Shown: positions 54,038 to 63,004 of the stretch, piece after piece | How the letters are laid out: each line of letters opens with the position of its first letter | Position numbering within the stretch: the stretch's first letter is position 1 | Source of the DNA: Allopusillimonas ginsengisoli | GTDB lineage: Bacteria; Pseudomonadota; Gammaproteobacteria; Burkholderiales; Burkholderiaceae_B | NCBI GenBank assembly: GCA_005239165.1 | Contig: RAPG01000007.1 | Location: forward strand, 202,805-266,804 | Length of the DNA: 64,000 nt | Reading direction: 5' to 3' | The notes under the pieces: generated by a model | What the model was told of the DNA's origin: nothing | Databases searched by the model: none | Seen by the model: only the letters and a program-made list of their open reading frames with translations | Program-made: the position numbers and the translations under genes

Positions 54038-55537
54038 ATGGCTATTGGTGTCTGGGTCAGTTTGATTCTGTATTTCTTATTGATGCTTGCGATCGGCTTT
54101 TATGCCTTGCGTCAGTCAACTTCATCGTCGCAGCAATACTTGCTGGCAGACAGAAATCTTAACCCTGCCGTTGCGGCATTGTCGGCAGGTGCGTCAGACA
54201 TGAGTGGCTGGCTGCTCTTGGGCTTGCCGGGGGCTATTTTTATTGCAGGTTTGCAGGAAGCATGGATCGGTATAGGTCTGTGGGTTGGTGCCCTTATTAA
54301 CTGGATAGTCGTGGCACCCCGACTTCGTGAACAGACCGAACGCTATGACAACGCACTAACCATTCCAGCGTTTCTGGCCAGTCGCTTTCCCACACAAGCC
54401 ATGGCATTGCGCGTGGTGTCGGCCATTATTATTGTGGTCTTTTTTGTGGTCTATACCTCGTCAGGTTTGGTTGCAGGCGGCAAGCTGTTTCATATGGCTT
54501 TTAGTGGCCTGTTTACCTTTGGCGGCCTTAGCGAATATCAAACCGGTGTCTGGCTCACCCTTATAATTGTGTTGATCTACACATCAGTCGGCGGGTTTCT
54601 GGCAGTGAGCCTCACTGATTTTGTGCAGGGCATGATCATGATGCTGGCGCTTGTCCTCATGCCAATTGTTGTCCTGTACGGGCATGGCGGCGGAGGTGTT
54701 TCCCAGGCTACCGAAACTCTGGCCACCATTACTGACCCGGCCGGCTATTTGTCCTGGACGCAGGGTCTGACGTTTATTGGCTGGCTGTCTGCGGTTGCCT
54801 GGGGGCTTGGCTATTTTGGTCAGCCCCACATTATTGTTCGCTTCATGGCCATCCGCTCTGTTAAAGACGTCCCCGCCGCACGTAATATTGGTATGGCCTG
54901 GATGTTTATTTCGCTGTTTGGTGCGATCGCCATGGCAGTCTTCGGGCGCGCGTATGCGATACGTAATGGTCTCGATATCAAAGACCCGGAAACCATTTTC
55001 ATCGTGCTTGCAGACCTTTTGTTTAGTCCTCTGATCACGGGCTTTCTTTACGCGGCTTTGTTGGCGGCTGTCATGAGCACGATCTCCAGTCAGTTGCTGG
55101 TGTCTTCATCATCGCTGGTCGAAGATTGCTATCGCCTGTTTATGAACAAGCAGGCCACCGAAAAGCAGAGCGTGAGGGTAGGCCGTATCAGCGTTATTGC
55201 TGTTGGTATTGTGGCTGCCATCATTGCGCGTGATCCTGATGCCGAAGTGCTCTCGTTAGTTAGCCACGCGTGGGCAGGCTTTGGTGCTGCGTTCGGGCCT
55301 TTGGTGGTCCTGGCATTGACGTGGCGTCGTATGTCAGGGGCGGGTGCCATTGCGGGCCTTGTGGCTGGCGCGGTAACCGTCATGATCTGGACCGGCATTG
55401 GTTGGAATAGCTCATTTATGGGCGGGCCTGGTGTCTACGAGATTATTCCGGGCTTCATCGTTTCATGGATTGCCATTTACGTTGTCAGCCTGATGACTCA
55501 AAGTGAAGGTGAGTTCAGGGCTGTTGAACGCACCTGA
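54038..55537 (+). CDS. putP: Sodium/proline symporter (PutP)
   Basis: A 499-residue sodium:solute symporter with thirteen predicted membrane helices. PutP-type features include LSAGASDMSGWLLLGLPGAI near residue 47, LREQTERYDNALTIPAFLAS near 96, TSVGGFLAVSLTDFVQGMIM near 188, and LLAAVMSTISSQLLVSSSSL near 350. The ATG at 54038 has a near-perfect AAAGGAGGT site. No putA is adjacent. Proline or a related compatible solute is the expected substrate, and a terminator follows the gene. Confidence 0.92.
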   Translation: MAIGVWVSLILYFLLMLAIGFYALRQSTSSSQQYLLADRNLNPAVAALSAGASDMSGWLLLGLPGAIFIAGLQEAWIGIGLWVGALINWIVVAPRLREQTERYDNALTIPAFLASRFPTQAMALRVVSAIIIVVFFVVYTSSGLVAGGKLFHMAFSGLFTFGGLSEYQTGVWLTLIIVLIYTSVGGFLAVSLTDFVQGMIMMLALVLMPIVVLYGHGGGGVSQATETLATITDPAGYLSWTQGLTFIGWLSAVAWGLGYFGQPHIIVRFMAIRSVKDVPAARNIGMAWMFISLFGAIAMAVFGRAYAIRNGLDIKDPETIFIVLADLLFSPLITGFLYAALLAAVMSTISSQLLVSSSSLVEDCYRLFMNKQATEKQSVRVGRISVIAVGIVAAIIARDPDAEVLSLVSHAWAGFGAAFGPLVVLALTWRRMSGAGAIAGLVAGAVTVMIWTGIGWNSSFMGGPGVYEIIPGFIVSWIAIYVVSLMTQSEGEFRAVERT

Positions 55538-55566
55538 CTATCAGGAATTTATCTGTGATCCACCAA

Positions 55567-55597
55567 CAGCCAGCCTTGGTCGGGCTGGCTGGGTTTC
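55567..55597 (+). terminator. Terminator after putP
   Basis: CAGCCAGCC (55567-55575) pairs with GGCTGGCTG (55583-55591) around a 7-base loop, and GGTTTCT follows. It starts 30 bases after the putP stop. Confidence 0.75.
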
Positions 55598-55681
55598 TCT
55601 GATCTGAAGTGTCATGGGCATCGCCTGACCCTGAGAAATCATTTATAGTAGCCAGACCATAATAGTAATAGGGAGACATTC

Positions 55682-56011
55682 ATGAGCGGTGACTATATCC
55701 TTAAGCGTAGCGGTGAACAGTACATGTTCAATCTTAGGGCAGGCAACTATCAGGTTATCCTGTCAAGCCAGCGGTATACCAGTAAGTCGGCCGCCCAGAA
55801 CGGCATTGCATCTGTACAAAAAAGTTCGCCCGATGATGCGCGCTACAAACGCCTGAATGCCAAAGACGGTTCAGAGTACTTCAATCTGACCGCCGGCAAT
55901 GGCGAAATTATCGGCACCAGCGAAATGTACAAGAGCGCATCTGCAAGAGATAAAGGTATAGAGTCGGTCAAAACCAATGGCCCGACCACGACCGTTAAGG
56001 ATCAAACCTAG
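55682..56011 (+). CDS. DUF1508 (YegP-like) protein with two repeats
   Basis: A 109-residue protein formed by two DUF1508 units: EQYMFNLRAGNYQVILSSQR, then SKSAAQNGIASVQKSSPDDA, and again SEYFNLTAGNGEIIGTSEMY, SASARDKGIESVKTNGP. YegP-family proteins are small and of unknown function, sometimes stress-linked. The gene has its own promoter-sized gap upstream and a terminator downstream, so it is a single-gene unit. Confidence 0.9.
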   Translation: MSGDYILKRSGEQYMFNLRAGNYQVILSSQRYTSKSAAQNGIASVQKSSPDDARYKRLNAKDGSEYFNLTAGNGEIIGTSEMYKSASARDKGIESVKTNGPTTTVKDQT

Positions 56012-56041
56012 ACCAGGCGCAACGTCAAGCCCAGATCAACC

Positions 56042-56064
56042 AGCCAGCTTCTCGCTGGCTTTTT
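56042..56064 (+). terminator. Rho-independent terminator after the DUF1508 gene
   Basis: AGCCAGC (56042-56048) pairs with GCTGGCT (56054-56060) around TTCTC, and a run of T follows. Confidence 0.85.
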
Positions 56065-56147
56065 GTTGTTTGCTGGATGACTCCCTGTATCAGCAAGCGC
56101 TGGTAGCTTGCCAGGTGTATTCCTCGCAACTGCTTCGTACACTAATC

Positions 56148-56161
56148 TTGATGCAGGTTAA
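56148..56161 (+). promoter_or_regulatory. FNR/NNR-type box upstream of the nor genes
   Basis: TTGATGCAGGTTAA has a perfect left half of the FNR/NNR consensus; the right half GTTAA differs from ATCAA at two positions. Its reverse complement, TTAACCTGCATCAA, resembles the NNR/DNR-type boxes found upstream of denitrification genes. It is 115 bases before the first gene of the nor operon. Confidence 0.45.
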
Positions 56162-56275
56162 GGCCCGGCCAGAAAGGCAACTGTAGGCTCTGTTCAAGCG
56201 TGCCTACGAATCCATCACCACGATGAAATTTGCGAAGCGGCACCGCCGGCAACATCTCTTGGAGAGGGGGGTGGT

Positions 56276-56563
56276 ATGGCTCAGCGGCTCATTGATTTCA
56301 CTATTTCGATACTGGCCAGCGTGGTGTCGCTTTTGTTGTCCTGGCCATACTTTCGCGACTTCGAGTATTGGGCAGAATCGCACACGATGTGGCTGGTGTA
56401 TTTCGTTGTTGGGTTTGTGCTTGCGGTGTACGTTTTCTATGTCCTTCTGCGCATCACACGCACTTTGTTCGAGCATGACGGACTAGATCGCGCCGAGACG
56501 GCCGCCGTCGCAGCAACGAAAGCGTCTGATAATACAAAACGCGACATCGGGAGGCAATCATGA
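56276..56563 (+). CDS. Small membrane protein of the nor operon
   Basis: A 95-residue protein with two membrane segments (FTISILASVVSLLLSWPYFR and LVYFVVGFVLAVYVFYVLLR) and a charged C-terminal tail. A purine-rich GGAGAGGGGGG site precedes the ATG. Its stop overlaps the NorC-like start (ATGA at 56560-56563), so it is co-translated with the nitric oxide reductase. It may be a small accessory or assembly subunit. I cannot name a family. Confidence 0.7.
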   Translation: MAQRLIDFTISILASVVSLLLSWPYFRDFEYWAESHTMWLVYFVVGFVLAVYVFYVLLRITRTLFEHDGLDRAETAAVAATKASDNTKRDIGRQS

Positions 56564-57537
56564 GCTGCGGCGAAGGCAAACCGTGTCTAGAAGCGAAATA
56601 CCGGCGCACCGCGCTGGTCGTGCTGCTTTTAATGCTGCTGATCTTTCTGGGGTTGTCGGCGGCCTCATTCATCGATTCGCGCAATCAGGTAACGCCAGAT
56701 ACCGTCAGTTTCGGGTCGCATGAAGCCGTGGCCGGCAAGCGTGTGTTCCAGGCTTATAACTGTATGGGCTGCCACACCATGGTTGGCAACGGTGGGTATC
56801 TGGGGCCGGATCTTACCAACACCTATGAACATGCGGGCTCTGCATGGCTGGCCGCGTTTCTGCCCTCGGCTGGTACCTGGCCAACCAGTGCCGCGTTGAA
56901 GATCCAGCTGCAGGGTCAAGATCATGCGGAAGACAGCAAGACTGCATCACTGGATGATTACTACAAGAAATACCCTGGTGCTGCCGAGCGTGTACAGCGG
57001 CGTGGTGGTCATGCGTCGATAATGCCTAATCTGCCGCTCACGGCAGACGAAGTGGCCAATCTGATCGCCTATCTGAAATACACATCGGCCATGAATACTG
57101 AAGGCTGGCCGCCCAAGCCGAAGGTTGATGGTCTGACCTTTAAGTACGCATCGCCTGGGTTAAACGTAGCTTCTGCCGCAGCTGTTCCTGCTGTTGCCGC
57201 TGCGACTGCTGCTACCGCAGAGGCAGTGGCAGACCCAACCATCCATGGCGCGCAACTGGTAAAGGATTATGCCTGTACAGCCTGTCATGCGGCCGATAAA
57301 CAGAAACTGGTTGGTCCGGGCTGGGGCGGTCTGTACGGCTCCAAGGTCACACTGACAGATGGCACTACGGTGGTTGCCGACGATGCCTATTTGACCGAAG
57401 CAATCCGCAATGCCAACGCACAGATTGTTGCTGGCTATACAGCGGGTGTCATGCCCGAGTACGCGAATATGCTCAAGAATGATGAAGTCGCAGCGATAGT
57501 GGCCTACATCCGCAGTTTGCAGGAGAACGGGAAATGA
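56560..57537 (+). CDS. norC: NorC-like cytochrome c subunit of nitric oxide reductase, two heme sites
   Basis: A 325-residue subunit anchored by one N-terminal helix (ALVVLLLMLLIFLGLSAASF). The first heme domain has CMGCH at residues 68-72 (AYNCMGCHTMVGNGGYLGPD) with a probable Met ligand in ASIMPNLP, as in ordinary NorC. After an Ala-rich linker (about 203-223) a second cytochrome c domain follows with CTACH at 239-243 and Met in GVMPEYANML. Normal NorC has about 150 residues and one heme. It delivers electrons to NorB. It overlaps norB by four bases. Confidence 0.85.
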   Translation: MSCGEGKPCLEAKYRRTALVVLLLMLLIFLGLSAASFIDSRNQVTPDTVSFGSHEAVAGKRVFQAYNCMGCHTMVGNGGYLGPDLTNTYEHAGSAWLAAFLPSAGTWPTSAALKIQLQGQDHAEDSKTASLDDYYKKYPGAAERVQRRGGHASIMPNLPLTADEVANLIAYLKYTSAMNTEGWPPKPKVDGLTFKYASPGLNVASAAAVPAVAAATAATAEAVADPTIHGAQLVKDYACTACHAADKQKLVGPGWGGLYGSKVTLTDGTTVVADDAYLTEAIRNANAQIVAGYTAGVMPEYANMLKNDEVAAIVAYIRSLQENGK

Positions 57538-59234
57538 TCAAAATTCAGTATCAAACCCAACGTCTGAGCTTGCGGTTTTTCATGCTCATGCTGGTGCTGT
57601 TCGTGTTTCAGGCCGGCTTCGGCATGCTACTGGCATTGCAGCAGATTGATCCTACGTTGCTCGCGGGCGTATTTAACTTCAACGTGGCGCGTGCCGAGCA
57701 TCTTAACCTCGGCATCATCTGGATTTTGTGCGGCTTCATCGGCACAATTCTGTTTGTCGGGCCGTTGCTGTCCAATCGCGAACTGGCCGCGCCATGGCTG
57801 ATCAAGTTTCTGTTTCTTGCGGTCGTGGCAGTCACCATATGGAACGTGTGTACCCAGTACCTTGCCCAGACGGGCGTTGCCGGATGGTGGCTGGGGCAAC
57901 CCATGCTGCAAGAAGGGCTTGAGTACCTGGAGGCCGGGCGTATTGCTGACATCGTGATCCTGATCGGTTTTTGCATCCTGTGCTATGTGGTGCTAAGAAC
58001 CTTTCCCCCACGACGTGAATGGAATGAAATCCACTGGGCGCTCGGCCTCGGTGTTACTGCGCTGACCCTCGCATGGCTGTTTGGCTTCTTCTTCATTGAG
58101 CGGCTAGACCTGCAGGAGTATTTTCGCTGGTATGTGGTGCATTACTGGGTCGAGGGCGTATGGGAAGTCATCCACATTGCACTGGTCGGTTTCCTGCTCG
58201 TGCTCATGTTTGACGCCAAGGTCAAAAGCGTGGGTTATGCGGTGTTTTGGGGCGTGACACTAGTTTGGCTTTCAGGCTTGCTGGGCAATGCACACCATTA
58301 CTTCTGGGTTGGTACACCCGAGTTCTGGCAGTTCTGGGGTTCGCTGTTTAGTGCGCTTGAGCCGCTGCCGCTTATCTTCTGCTTCTGGCACGTGTATCTG
58401 GACGCGCACCATGATCGCAAGCCGCTGAAAAACGCGCCCGCGTTCTACTTCATTCTTGGCTCGGTGGTACTTGAGCAGGTGGGCGCCGGTATTCTCGGCT
58501 TTACCATGACTTTTGCGCTTACCAACGTGTGGTCGCATGGCACCTGGGTAACACCAGCTCATGCGCACCTGGCATTGTTTGGCACATTCGGCATGCTCGG
58601 CATCGGTGCAGCCTACTACGCCGTTCCGTTGATGCGGGGGCTGACCGATTACGATCAGCGCGTGGGCAAGCTATCGTTCTGGCTACTGTTTATTGGCATG
58701 CTCGGCATGGCGTTCGCGTTCGCACTCGGCGGTACCGTGCAGGTATTTGTGTATCGCACGCTGGGGCTAGACTGGTTTGGCGGGGATGTCTTCCCGGCGA
58801 TGAGTCTGTTCAAAATTCTGGTGCCGGTGTTCGGGGTGATATTCAGCGTAGGAACAATCACGGTGGTATACGATCTGCTCACGCTAGGGCATCGTTCGGC
58901 AGCGGCGGCCCCGGATCTGGCCATCTCGGGTCGGGGCCTTCCACCTGTTACTGGCTGGGGCAGCTACTTGACGGGTTTCGAAGCAGGCATGTGGCTGCTG
59001 GCGTTGTGGGTCTTTGGTGCGGTGATCACGCTTGGCCTGCTAAGTTTCAACCTGCCAGCGGTGCAGGCCGGTAATGCAACGCTACCCTACCTGTTGGCCA
59101 GTATCGGCTACCCGGGGTTGCTGCTTGTTACCCTGCTGTTTGTGTGGCGCTTTACCGCATCGCTGGGAACGCGCGTGTACGAACCCAACAGCACAGATAC
59201 AGCACCGCCACCTTTGGTGCCTGTTCGTACCTGA
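57534..59234 (+). CDS. norB: Nitric oxide reductase catalytic subunit (NorB-like), extended form
   Basis: Membrane enzyme that reduces NO to nitrous oxide. The 566-residue protein has the heme-copper-type core: His56 in ARAEHLNLGIIW, His203/Glu207/Glu211 in VVHYWVEGVWEV, His254-His255 in GNAHHYFWVG, Glu276 in SALEPLPL, and His343/His345 in TPAHAHLALFG. Every one is offset by exactly four from the Pseudomonas aeruginosa cNOR residues as I remember them (60, 207, 211, 215, 258, 259, 280, 347, 349). The protein is about 100 residues longer, with extra membrane segments at the C-terminus. No norD, norE or norQ is adjacent. Confidence 0.88.
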   Translation: MIKIQYQTQRLSLRFFMLMLVLFVFQAGFGMLLALQQIDPTLLAGVFNFNVARAEHLNLGIIWILCGFIGTILFVGPLLSNRELAAPWLIKFLFLAVVAVTIWNVCTQYLAQTGVAGWWLGQPMLQEGLEYLEAGRIADIVILIGFCILCYVVLRTFPPRREWNEIHWALGLGVTALTLAWLFGFFFIERLDLQEYFRWYVVHYWVEGVWEVIHIALVGFLLVLMFDAKVKSVGYAVFWGVTLVWLSGLLGNAHHYFWVGTPEFWQFWGSLFSALEPLPLIFCFWHVYLDAHHDRKPLKNAPAFYFILGSVVLEQVGAGILGFTMTFALTNVWSHGTWVTPAHAHLALFGTFGMLGIGAAYYAVPLMRGLTDYDQRVGKLSFWLLFIGMLGMAFAFALGGTVQVFVYRTLGLDWFGGDVFPAMSLFKILVPVFGVIFSVGTITVVYDLLTLGHRSAAAAPDLAISGRGLPPVTGWGSYLTGFEAGMWLLALWVFGAVITLGLLSFNLPAVQAGNATLPYLLASIGYPGLLLVTLLFVWRFTASLGTRVYEPNSTDTAPPPLVPVRT

Positions 59235-59293
59235 GCGTCAGCAGGGCGCACGCTGTATTTTTCGGCATCGCGGACGGATCAGCGATGCCGACT

Positions 59294-60331
59294 TTACAAC
59301 AATTCGGCCAGCTCGCGAGTGAGCGTTGCCGCAGACACCTCCTTGCAACCGGAGGTGTTTTGCCCTGCCCATAAAGGTGAGAAGGCGTCACTGCCCATGC
59401 TTTCTGCTTTGGCGCGCAACGGTGCGGAGGCTATCGAGGCCAATGGAAATGTTGGAGCAAGAGGGTTAATTGGCCCCAGTTCTTTCATCATGCGATTGAA
59501 CATGGCGCGCGCGGGTCTGCCCGAGTAAATATTGGTCAGTGCCGTAACTTCAGACCACTCACCTTTGAGTGCGGCCCTATGAACTGCACTGGTGGCTGCT
59601 TCAGGGCAAAGCAGGTAAGCGGTACCCACCTGAACGCCTGAGGCCCCCAAGGTCATGGCTGCCTTCACTCCGCGTGCATCGGCGATCCCACCCGCAGCAA
59701 TAACAGGCACTTTCACGGCCTGTACGACTTGGGGAACCAGCGCAAACGTACCCACCTGGGTGCTGATATCTTCGCTAAGGAACATGCCTCGATGCCCGCC
59801 GGCCTCGACGCCTTGGGCAATAATTGCATCGGCGCCATGCGACTCCAGCCACAGTGCTTCTTCAACTGTGGTCGCCGACGATATTATTTTTGCGCCGCAA
59901 CGGTGCACGATGTCCATAATCTCTTGCGAGGGCAACCCAAAATGGAAGCTGACAACGCTAGGCTCGAACTCGCATATCAACTCGGCCATTTCCTTGTTAA
60001 TGGGCATGCGTGTAGGGGCTGACGGTGCGGCTGGCTGAGGGATGCCTAGCTCTGCATAGTAAGCACTAAATTGCGACAGCCAGGCGCTGGCTTTGCTTTC
60101 ATCTGGCATGGGCGGTTCGTGGCAGAAAAAATTAACACTAAAGGGTCGGGCAGACTGATCTCGTATGGTGTGTAGCTCACGGCTGATTTCTTCAGCGCTG
60201 AGCAGTGCACAAGGCAAAGAACCAAGCCCGCCTGCATTCGACACTGCAATGGTCAGCGCACTTTTCTGAACACCCGCCATAGGGGCCTGGATGATGGGAA
60301 GCTCAATTCCCAGAAGTTGCTGTAGCCGCAT
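59294..60331 (-). CDS. Nitronate monooxygenase (NMO family)
   Basis: A 345-residue FMN TIM-barrel enzyme that oxidises nitronates. The N-terminus IELPIIQAPMAGVQKSALTI and SNAGGLGSLPCAL are typical, followed by GADAIIAQGVEAGGHRGMFL (catalytic His) near residue 175, IAAGGIADARGVKAAMTLGA and GVQVGTAYLLCPEA. The ATG at 60331 has AAAGGA upstream. It converges on the nor operon. A role in detoxifying nitroalkanes is likely. Confidence 0.9.
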   Translation of the reverse strand: MRLQQLLGIELPIIQAPMAGVQKSALTIAVSNAGGLGSLPCALLSAEEISRELHTIRDQSARPFSVNFFCHEPPMPDESKASAWLSQFSAYYAELGIPQPAAPSAPTRMPINKEMAELICEFEPSVVSFHFGLPSQEIMDIVHRCGAKIISSATTVEEALWLESHGADAIIAQGVEAGGHRGMFLSEDISTQVGTFALVPQVVQAVKVPVIAAGGIADARGVKAAMTLGASGVQVGTAYLLCPEAATSAVHRAALKGEWSEVTALTNIYSGRPARAMFNRMMKELGPINPLAPTFPLASIASAPLRAKAESMGSDAFSPLWAGQNTSGCKEVSAATLTRELAELL

Positions 60332-60568
60332 GTTGTTTGTCCTTTTCTGCACGTGTTATTTTTTCTTTGGCAAATGCTTCTTAAAGACCCGCCAAAGTCA
60401 GGTTGCTGTTGTGGCTGCAGTGTAGTCGCCAAAGCATTTATCGGTACCGCCGTAAAACTCCGTCGTTCAGGGCGGGGAGGACGTCAAGCAGTCTAGCGTA
60501 CCTCAAAATACACCTTGCGCGTTATACCCATTCAACTGATCGATTTAGCCCTATAAGCTTCTGACGCC

Positions 60569-61474
60569 TTACGCACAACCACCGGTATTCGTATCCCAGT
60601 GCTCGGCCAGGTAGTTAACGAAAGAGGCGATACGTGCCGTCAGCGCCGTGTTGCGGTAGTACACGGCGTTGATGGGCTGGCGTATATCCAGGGTACGGCT
60701 GCGAAACAGCTGAACCAACCGTCCGGCGGCAAGGTCACGGTGGGTCATGAAATCGGACAGACAGACAATACCGGCCCCTTCAAGTGCCAATTGCCGCAAC
60801 GTTTCGCCGCTTGATGCCGCCAGGCTGGGCGTAATTTGCAAAGGCATGTCGTCACGGTCGGGCAGTGGCCATTCGTTAAGTGTTGAGGGTCGGGTAAAAC
60901 CAAGCAATTGGTGTTTGGCCAGATCGGCAATTTGCCTGGGCTTTCCGTGCCGCTCCAGGTAAGCCGGCGCGGCCAGCACCCGCAGGCGGCTGCTACCAAT
61001 AGGGCGAGCGTGCAGCGTAGAGTCTTTGAGCCGACCAATGCGAATGGCCACATCAGTGCGGTATTCGAGCAAGTCGATCAACCCGTCGTTGCTGTTGAGC
61101 TCAAGCTGTACGTGCGGGTAGCGCGCGCGATAGCCTGCAATCAGTGGTACCACCGCATGCAGCATAAAGGGTGATGCGGCGTCTATGCGAAGGCGTCCAG
61201 CGGGAGACTCACGGCGTGTGGCCATTTGTTCTTCAGCGTTGCTGACCGCCTCAATGATTTGACGAGCCTGCTCAAGAAAAGCACTGCCTTCCTCGGTGAG
61301 TTCCAGTCTTCTGGTTGTTCTGCGCAGCAGTGTTGTTTGCAGCTTGCTCTCCAGTCGGCTCAGGGTGCGACTGACTGCCGACACCGCCAACCCCAGCTGG
61401 TCGGCTGCGCGAGATAACGCGCCGGTGTCTACCACCGTTATCAATACCTGCAATTCGTCCAAAGTAATTTTCAT
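60569..61474 (-). CDS. LysR-family transcription regulator
   Basis: A 301-residue regulator. The N-terminal helix-turn-helix reads LQVLITVVDTGALSRAADQL, GLAVSAVSRTLSRLESKLQT, LLRRTTRRLELTEEG. The C-terminal effector domain shows AGRLRIDAASPFMLHAVVPL and DVAIRIGRLKDSTLHARPIG, typical of the CrgA/DmlR-type group. It is divergent from the MFS exporter gene, 99 bases away, and is its probable regulator. Confidence 0.92.
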   Translation of the reverse strand: MKITLDELQVLITVVDTGALSRAADQLGLAVSAVSRTLSRLESKLQTTLLRRTTRRLELTEEGSAFLEQARQIIEAVSNAEEQMATRRESPAGRLRIDAASPFMLHAVVPLIAGYRARYPHVQLELNSNDGLIDLLEYRTDVAIRIGRLKDSTLHARPIGSSRLRVLAAPAYLERHGKPRQIADLAKHQLLGFTRPSTLNEWPLPDRDDMPLQITPSLAASSGETLRQLALEGAGIVCLSDFMTHRDLAAGRLVQLFRSRTLDIRQPINAVYYRNTALTARIASFVNYLAEHWDTNTGGCA

Positions 61475-61573
61475 TGTTTACCTAAAGGCAAAAATCATTT
61501 GTAGATAATAGTCTTTTTCCATCAGAGTGAAACGGCGAAACTGAGTGTTCTTTGATTATTGCTGGACATCATC

Positions 61574-62779
61574 ATGCCTATTGCCTTGTTGGCACTTACC
61601 ATTAGTGCCTTTGCCATCGGGACGACTGAATTCGTAATCGTTGGCCTGATTCCTACTATTGCCACCGACCTTAGCGTGAGCCTGCCGGCCGCAGGTTTGC
61701 TGGTTTCACTGTATGCATTGGGCGTGGCCGTAGGTGCACCACTGCTTACGGCCTTGACCGGCAAGGTGCCACGCAAAGCGCTGCTGCTCGCGTTGATGGC
61801 GTTGTTTACGCTTGGCAATCTGGTCGCGTGGAAGGCACCTGGCTACGAAACCCTGATCGTTGCGCGCATCCTGACTGGGTTGGCGCATGGGGTTTTCTTT
61901 TCGATTGGCTCCATTATTGCCGCCAGCGTGGTCCCGAAAGAGAAGGCTGCCAGCGCAATTGCCATTATGTTCACCGGCCTTACCGTAGCGCTGGTAACGG
62001 GTGTGCCGCTGGGTACCCTGATAGGACAGCACTTTGGCTGGCGCGAGACATTTCTGGCTGTTTCTGCACTGGGTGTGGTGGCTTTCTTCGGTAGCCTGCT
62101 ATTCGTGCCCAAGAGCGTGCCACACAGCAAGCCTGCAACAGTGCGCCAACAGCTCGGCGTTCTGGCGCAACCGCGCCTGCTTCTGGTCTATGCCATGACC
62201 GCGGTCGGCTACGGTGGCTCGTTTATCGCGTTTACCTTTCTGGCGCCTATGCTGGAACATGTTACGGGCTTTTCTGCCAGTGCAGTCAGTGCGGTGATGC
62301 TGGTTTACGGTATATCGGTGGCGGCGGGCAACCTGTGGGGCGGCAAACTGGCCGACCGTCACGGGGCAGTCCCGGCACTCAAGCTGATCTTCGCGTTGCT
62401 GGCGGTGGTGTTGCTGATACTGACCTTTACCGCAACAAACAAGTGGTTGATGCTGGCAACGGTGCTGGTGTGGGGGGCGGTTGCCTTCGGCAATGTGCCA
62501 GGCTTGCAGGTTTATGTGGTCAAACAGGCACAGCGATTTACGCCCCAAGCCGCTGACGTGGCGTCCGGATTGAACATCGCCGCGTTCAACCTTGGCATCG
62601 CCGGAGGCGCCTGGGCCGGTGGCCTGATCGTGGAACGGTTCGGCCTAATCCATACCGCCTGGGTGGGTGCGCTCGTGGTACTGGGTGCGCTACTGCTTAC
62701 GGCATGGAGTGGCCGTCTGGATCGCCGAGACAGCGAGGGGGCGGATGCCGCCGCCATGTCGCACGCCGTGCAAGCATGA
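61574..62779 (+). CDS. MFS exporter of the DHA1 (AraJ/NepI/YdhP-like) group
   Basis: A 401-residue permease with twelve membrane helices. The start MPIALLALTISAFAIGTTEF and the motif AAGLLVSLYALGVAVGAPLL near residue 40 are typical of this group. ARILTGLAHGVFFSIGSIIA and NLWGGKLADRHG carry the loop motifs. It should export drugs, sugars or nucleosides using the proton gradient. It is divergent from the LysR gene. The ATG at 61574 is chosen over TTG 61559. Confidence 0.9.
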   Translation: MPIALLALTISAFAIGTTEFVIVGLIPTIATDLSVSLPAAGLLVSLYALGVAVGAPLLTALTGKVPRKALLLALMALFTLGNLVAWKAPGYETLIVARILTGLAHGVFFSIGSIIAASVVPKEKAASAIAIMFTGLTVALVTGVPLGTLIGQHFGWRETFLAVSALGVVAFFGSLLFVPKSVPHSKPATVRQQLGVLAQPRLLLVYAMTAVGYGGSFIAFTFLAPMLEHVTGFSASAVSAVMLVYGISVAAGNLWGGKLADRHGAVPALKLIFALLAVVLLILTFTATNKWLMLATVLVWGAVAFGNVPGLQVYVVKQAQRFTPQAADVASGLNIAAFNLGIAGGAWAGGLIVERFGLIHTAWVGALVVLGALLLTAWSGRLDRRDSEGADAAAMSHAVQA

Positions 62780-63004
62780 CCTTATAAAAACAGCAACACA
62801 CGGCTGTGCGTGCAAGCGCAACCAACCTGGCCGGCGTGTTGCATCAAGAAGCTATTTCAATACGGGTTTGTTTGTCGATGAATTGCAGCAGCACCGATGC
62901 CTGCAACCCAACGACAACGACTTCAGATCGACTGCTTGCCAACTTTACGTATGGCTAGCACGTGTTTCGCCTCTTACCTTTTTATCAAACTACGGAGAAT
63001 TATT

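Noticed and set aside
57534..59234. Cytochrome oxidase (heme-copper oxygen reductase) instead of nitric oxide reductase
   Set aside because: The VEGVWE and SALEPLP glutamates and the NorC-like partner are features of NO reductases, and the Tyr-His cross-link region of oxygen reductases is absent.
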